Assembly (NCBI RefSeq): GCF_029714185.1
Contig: NZ_CP121671.1
Location: forward strand, 3,472,001 to 3,536,000
DNA: 64,000 nucleotides
Direction: 5' to 3'
Source of the DNA: Halobacillus naozhouensis
GTDB lineage: Bacteria > Bacillota > Bacilli > Bacillales > Halobacillaceae
Of this stretch, positions 60,550 through 64,000 are shown piece by piece. Positions within the stretch are counted from its first letter, which is position 1. Each line of letters starts with the position of its first letter. The position numbers and the translations under genes were made by a program. Under the pieces are notes generated by a model, which saw only the letters and a list, made by a program, of their open reading frames with translations, ran no database searches and was not told the origin of the DNA.

Positions 60550-61980
60550 TTAACCTAATCGAGTCTCATCTTTCTCATTTTTATATTGGGCATTTTCATC
60601 CTTAAAGAGATAGTTACATACAATAAAGCCAATTAATGAGCCTACTATCCCAAATGCAACGTAAGGTATTTGTGTCCCCATCATTTGAGCAATTGCAGCA
60701 CTAACAACACCTGTTGCTATACTTCCTATAGCTCCTTTATCACTCAAAATATTGGTATTCCTTAAAATAAACCCGCCGAAAATAGGTACAAGTAACCCAG
60801 AAGCAGAATAGGCGTAAGTTGCCACAAGCCATCCTAAAGCTTGTGGGTAATACAATGCTAAAAGAACTGATAATGCTATGACCACAACTGCCATGATTCT
60901 CGACATTTTCAGAAGTTTATTGTCACTGACTTGTGGGTTAATATACGATTGATAAATATCTTTCGTAATATTTACTACGACCGATTGAACAGCACTGCTA
61001 ACCGTAGACATTATGGTTGCAATGATGAAAGCTGAATAGATGGCCATAAACCAAATTGGGATTTGAGTGAGGAACCATCCTGATGCCATTTCTGAATTCT
61101 CTAAGGAAGGATTCATTGAGAAAATGGTAATTCCCATGAAAGAAGCCCATATACCAGCAATAACACCTACGATTGCCGCTATGAGAAAGGCTTTCTTTGC
61201 TACTTTCGGACTTTTGGAAGCATATATGCGCTGGTACGACATCTGATTAGTTAGTGCCCCAGGGAAAATAGCTAAAATCCAAAATAGAATGGTTGTCATT
61301 CCTACAGCACCCAAACCTTCCGGGAATCCAATCATAGATTGAGGGACAACACTTGATATTTCCGACCAGCCCCCTGCTAAATTCAAAATGTAGAAACCGC
61401 TTACAATTGACATAATAAGCATCATACATCCAAATATGAAGTCGGTCCACGCTACAGAAGTCATTCCACCTGGTAAAACAAACAAGAGACTAATTGCTGC
61501 AAAAATAAACACTAATAAAGTGAAGGATATACCCGATATACTCGAAAATAGATTACCGAATGCAACCAACTGGGTACATAACCAACCAAAAGGCACTACG
61601 ATTGCCATAAAAGTAACAGCACTCATCAGTAATTTATTTTCCCCATACAACTTCTTGAAGATTTCCGGCATAGTAGAGAATTTTTGTTTTTTAAGCCAAT
61701 CGGCAAGTAATACCAGAATAATAATCCCTATCGAATATAAAAAGTTATATGTTATAGCAGACCACCCTGCACTATATCCTATCCCGATGTGGGCTACTAA
61801 CACTCCACCTCCCATCCCAGTAGCAAACTGACTTCCAGCCACTACATACATGGGTAATGAGCGTCCTCCTACAATCCAACTTTCACTACTTTTATCTTTT
61901 CTTCCAATCCAGAAAGAAAACAGAGCAGCCCCGGACAAAACAACAGCAGAACTTAACACAAGCACTAATGTAGGATTCAT
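60550..61980 (-). CDS. sodium:solute symporter (SSS), amino-acid/imino-acid branch
   Basis: 476-residue Na+ symporter with about 13 helices: SESWIVGGRSLPMYVVAGSQFATGMGGG (about 33-60), LPGGMTSVAWTDFIFGCMMLIMS (about 168-190), GALTNQMSYQRIYASKSPKVAKKAF (about 240-264). Start ATG 61980 is six bases after GGAGG; the frame continues to 61998 without a ribosome site. Lies between the two oxidase parts, so it probably imports their substrate (proline-, sarcosine- or opine-like; inference). Confidence 0.88.
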   Translation of the reverse strand: MNPTLVLVLSSAVVLSGAALFSFWIGRKDKSSESWIVGGRSLPMYVVAGSQFATGMGGGVLVAHIGIGYSAGWSAITYNFLYSIGIIILVLLADWLKKQKFSTMPEIFKKLYGENKLLMSAVTFMAIVVPFGWLCTQLVAFGNLFSSISGISFTLLVFIFAAISLLFVLPGGMTSVAWTDFIFGCMMLIMSIVSGFYILNLAGGWSEISSVVPQSMIGFPEGLGAVGMTTILFWILAIFPGALTNQMSYQRIYASKSPKVAKKAFLIAAIVGVIAGIWASFMGITIFSMNPSLENSEMASGWFLTQIPIWFMAIYSAFIIATIMSTVSSAVQSVVVNITKDIYQSYINPQVSDNKLLKMSRIMAVVVIALSVLLALYYPQALGWLVATYAYSASGLLVPIFGGFILRNTNILSDKGAIGSIATGVVSAAIAQMMGTQIPYVAFGIVGSLIGFIVCNYLFKDENAQYKNEKDETRLG

Positions 61981-62108
61981 TATTCCCCTCCAAATCATTT
62001 TAGTTATCTGGTTGTGTCATTCTGGAAGTGTCCCCGTGAATTCAGGATAGGCATCGACGCCAGTTCAACTCTACACCACTGTAGCCACCCCCTTTCATAT
62101 CCAGATCA

Positions 62109-63203
62109 TTATATTTTTTCTGAGGCCTTCATAAAGCGCCGAAGACTTAAGCGTCCAAGGTCAATGGAAGTTTCCCCCTCCATTAATAATTCGGTCATAA
62201 GGGTGCCAATTAAGGGGGATAGTGTAATGCCGCTATGCATCGTTGCAATGAAGGCGTTCTGCACGCCAGGTATAGTACCGACAATAGGAAAACCATCTTT
62301 CGGGATAACCCTTATGCCCGAAAAACTCCTGACTACATTAGCTTTATCTAGTGCTGGAACATAATCTACTGCCATTCTGGCAGTCTCTTGGATCACATCT
62401 AACGTTGTCCGGCGGTCATATCCTACTTCTTCTTTAGAATAGCCAATCAATACCTCTCCATTTTCCGCTTGACGCATACCACCGATAGTATGAGTAAGGA
62501 AAGGAGCAAGCGGTTCTGTAACTATGATTTGACCGCGCACCTGTTTCACAGGGATGTGTACACCCATCATTTCACCAATTTCTTTTGTCCATGGCCCTCC
62601 AGCTACAATTACTTTGTCAGCGGTGATCGTTTCCTCCTTTTTTGTTAAAATCTTAAAAAGACCTTTTTCCTTCTTGATATCTAGAACAGGGTTATAAAAT
62701 GTGAACTGTACATGATTTCTTTGTGCAGCTTTAATATAGAGTTCTACTAGTCTAAAAGGATTTACATTACCGTCAATATCACTATAAGTCGCGCCTGCGA
62801 TTGATGGTGATAGAGAAGGTTCTTTCTGAAGTACTTGGTCCCTATTTAACACATCAACTTTTATACCTACTGCCGCCTGAGCTTCAGCGAGCTTTAAAGC
62901 CTGCTCCCGTTCTGACTCATTAAAAAACGGTGCGATTCCCCCGGTCCTTTTATACTCCACATCACCTATTTTCTTTCCTAAGAAGGGATATAGTTCTGCA
63001 CTGTACATACTTAACTCTCCATACCAAGAGGGAGTCTTATTATGAACCCACACCCAAGCCTGTGTAGAACCTGATGTCCCCGACAATGGGAATCCTTTGT
63101 CCACTACCAATATATCCTTTTGTTTTTGTTCAGATAGGTGATAGGCAATGCTACTACCAATTACTCCACAACCGATAATTACAATGTCATAGTACTTAGT
63201 CAT
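62109..63203 (-). CDS. FAD-dependent amino acid dehydrogenase beta subunit (DAO family)
   Basis: 364-residue D-amino-acid-oxidase-fold flavoprotein: IVIIGCGVIGSSIAYHLSEQ (7-26), GTSGSTQAWVW, GGPWTKEIGEMMG, RQAENGEVLIGYS, SGIRVIPKDGFPIVG. It resembles HcnC, opine oxidase B and dye-linked proline or hydroxyproline dehydrogenase beta subunits. Its ATG overlaps the stop of the [2Fe-2S] gene. Together with the next two genes it would form a three-part dehydrogenase passing electrons to the respiratory chain. Confidence 0.82.
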   Translation of the reverse strand: MTKYYDIVIIGCGVIGSSIAYHLSEQKQKDILVVDKGFPLSGTSGSTQAWVWVHNKTPSWYGELSMYSAELYPFLGKKIGDVEYKRTGGIAPFFNESEREQALKLAEAQAAVGIKVDVLNRDQVLQKEPSLSPSIAGATYSDIDGNVNPFRLVELYIKAAQRNHVQFTFYNPVLDIKKEKGLFKILTKKEETITADKVIVAGGPWTKEIGEMMGVHIPVKQVRGQIIVTEPLAPFLTHTIGGMRQAENGEVLIGYSKEEVGYDRRTTLDVIQETARMAVDYVPALDKANVVRSFSGIRVIPKDGFPIVGTIPGVQNAFIATMHSGITLSPLIGTLMTELLMEGETSIDLGRLSLRRFMKASEKI

Positions 63204-63529
63204 TTTTGCTGATCGCCTTCTTCCAAAGATGATTCACTAAAAACAGAAAGGACACTGTTAGATGATTCCTTTCCAACTAGAGCTCCTAAGCGAGTAATTT
63301 TTAATGGCATACGCATTCTGGAAGGAGGAATTTCCTTTAAAGGCTTTCCTAAGCTTTCACTTAATAACTCCCGGACAAGATTCATGCAAACCTTAGATTG
63401 GCAAGGTCCCATGCCACACCGAGTAAGTCTTTTAATGTCATCGAAAGTAGAGGCACCCACTTTAATAGCAGTCTTTATTTCATCTATATTAATTTCTTCA
63501 CATCGACAAACAATTGTGGATCTATCCAT
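63200..63529 (-). CDS. BFD-like [2Fe-2S] protein, small subunit
   Basis: 109 residues. Cys pattern CRCEEI (CxC at about 8-10) and CGMGPCQ with another VCM a few residues on fits the BFD-like [2Fe-2S] domain. In many opine or proline dehydrogenases this domain is fused to the alpha subunit; here it is a separate gene between the alpha and beta subunits with a one-base gap and a four-base overlap. About 40 residues extend past the cluster domain. Confidence 0.82.
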   Translation of the reverse strand: MDRSTIVCRCEEINIDEIKTAIKVGASTFDDIKRLTRCGMGPCQSKVCMNLVRELLSESLGKPLKEIPPSRMRMPLKITRLGALVGKESSNSVLSVFSESSLEEGDQQK

Positions 63530-64000
63530 TTAGCATTCCTCCAAGATTGCATGAAATGAAGTCGGTAATGGTATGTTATTTTTGTCATGAAATTCTTGTA
63601 TAGAAGCAACTCTCGCATAGAATACTTCACTATCAGTCTGAGTTTCGATGCGTAAAAGTTCCTTCCATAAATAAGTGCTTTTTTTCGCTGCCTCTTCACC
63701 ATCTAACACTCCCAAACAGACAAGAACATCAACGGCTGCAATTTCTGCAGTTAGTAAAATACCACCCATACAAGTTATTCCAGCAGCATTACCAGCGACA
63801 TATACCGAAGAGTTCTCTGTTCTTAGATTACTATCGTACCTCGGTAGCAATCCCCCTAGCTTTTCTTTATATATAAATGAGCAATCGAGTATTTCAAACG
63901 GCTCTAATATGGGAGACAGTCCATTTCCGATACAAATGAGATCAGTTTCCCATTCCTTTTCAACACCATTATGATTGATAAAAACCTTTTCTACTTCTCC
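63530..64000 (-). CDS. FAD/NAD(P)-dependent dehydrogenase alpha subunit, partial (N-terminus outside window)
   Basis: 156 residues from an open frame that runs to the right edge. The visible part has WETDLICIGNGLSPILEPF (as in HcnB-type proteins) and the FAD-binding end SSVYVAGNAAGITCMGGILLTAEIAAVDVLVCLG. It is the C-terminal part of the alpha subunit of the HcnABC/opine-oxidase-like complex. Its stop TAA abuts the BFD gene start. The FAD N-terminal domain lies outside the window. Confidence 0.8.
   Translation of the reverse strand, partial: GEVEKVFINHNGVEKEWETDLICIGNGLSPILEPFEILDCSFIYKEKLGGLLPRYDSNLRTENSSVYVAGNAAGITCMGGILLTAEIAAVDVLVCLGVLDGEEAAKKSTYLWKELLRIETQTDSEVFYARVASIQEFHDKNNIPLPTSFHAILEEC

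Noticed and set aside
1..64000. CRISPR arrays, tRNA/rRNA genes, riboswitches, insertion sequences, attachment sites
   Set aside because: None seen: no regularly spaced repeats, no cloverleaf-like GGTTCRANNCC boxes, no transposase or integrase frames.

Overview
The window reads as chromosome of a moderately halophilic, Gram-positive Bacillaceae bacterium (Halobacillus/Pontibacillus-like). The signs are strong AGGAGG-type ribosome sites, GTG and TTG starts, an rbsRKDACB operon in the Bacillus order, CcpA-type cre sites, four separate Na+/solute symporters of the SSS family, and catabolic genes for compatible solutes. There are no tRNA, rRNA, CRISPR or IS genes. The species is an inference. The window is essentially a row of substrate-specific catabolic cassettes, each with its own transporter and/or regulator.

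1-5.7 kb (minus strand): a tight operon headed by ectoine hydrolase (doeA), followed by a gamma-family PLP enzyme, an M20 amidohydrolase, an ACT-less homoserine dehydrogenase and an aldehyde dehydrogenase cut by the window edge. Read as a pathway, these could carry ectoine to aspartate without the usual transaminase. 5.9-12.9 kb (minus): a small unknown gene, then an operon of GH13_18 phosphorylase (probably glucosylglycerate phosphorylase), glycerate kinase, SSS symporter and an unknown 181-aa protein, with a CdaR-type regulator upstream and a perfect cre site. This looks like scavenging of the compatible solute glucosylglycerate.

13-17.4 kb: an isolated phage-type replication cassette (two DnaD-N-like proteins, G39P-like helicase loader, DnaB helicase), two divergent small sigma-70 factors and a repetitive acidic lipoprotein. 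17.6-21.4 kb: a 2-hydroxycarboxylate transporter with a CitA/DcuS-type two-component system. 21.6-23.5 kb: two CBO0543-like membrane proteins, a dispersed Bacillaceae-type hairpin repeat and about 0.9 kb without a gene.

23.5-40.7 kb: a phenylacetate regulon. It has an SSS symporter with a 39-aa accessory protein, a minus-strand operon paaABCD-ethD-paaFG-aldehyde dehydrogenase-paaH-paaJ-ferredoxin, and plus-strand paaK, paaX, a nitronate monooxygenase-like gene, ferredoxin-NADP reductase, an extra crotonase and paaI, plus paaY on the minus strand. No PaaE reductase is present; ferredoxin and ferredoxin-NADP reductase could replace it. A repeated dyad (ACGTT-N5-AACGT) marks promoters of this set.

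41-50.8 kb: a galactoside/galactose operon (SSS symporter, galK, galE, galT, epimerase-like, GH42 beta-galactosidase) with a divergent ROK repressor and paired dyads. 50.8-56.8 kb: the ribose operon with LacI-type operators. 57-59.3 kb: an SH3b-amidase, a tiny hydrophilic protein and a decayed mazEF toxin-antitoxin locus. 59.3-64 kb: an amine/amino-acid oxidation operon (three-part HcnABC/opine-oxidase-like dehydrogenase, SSS symporter, SolA-like oxidase), cut by the right edge.
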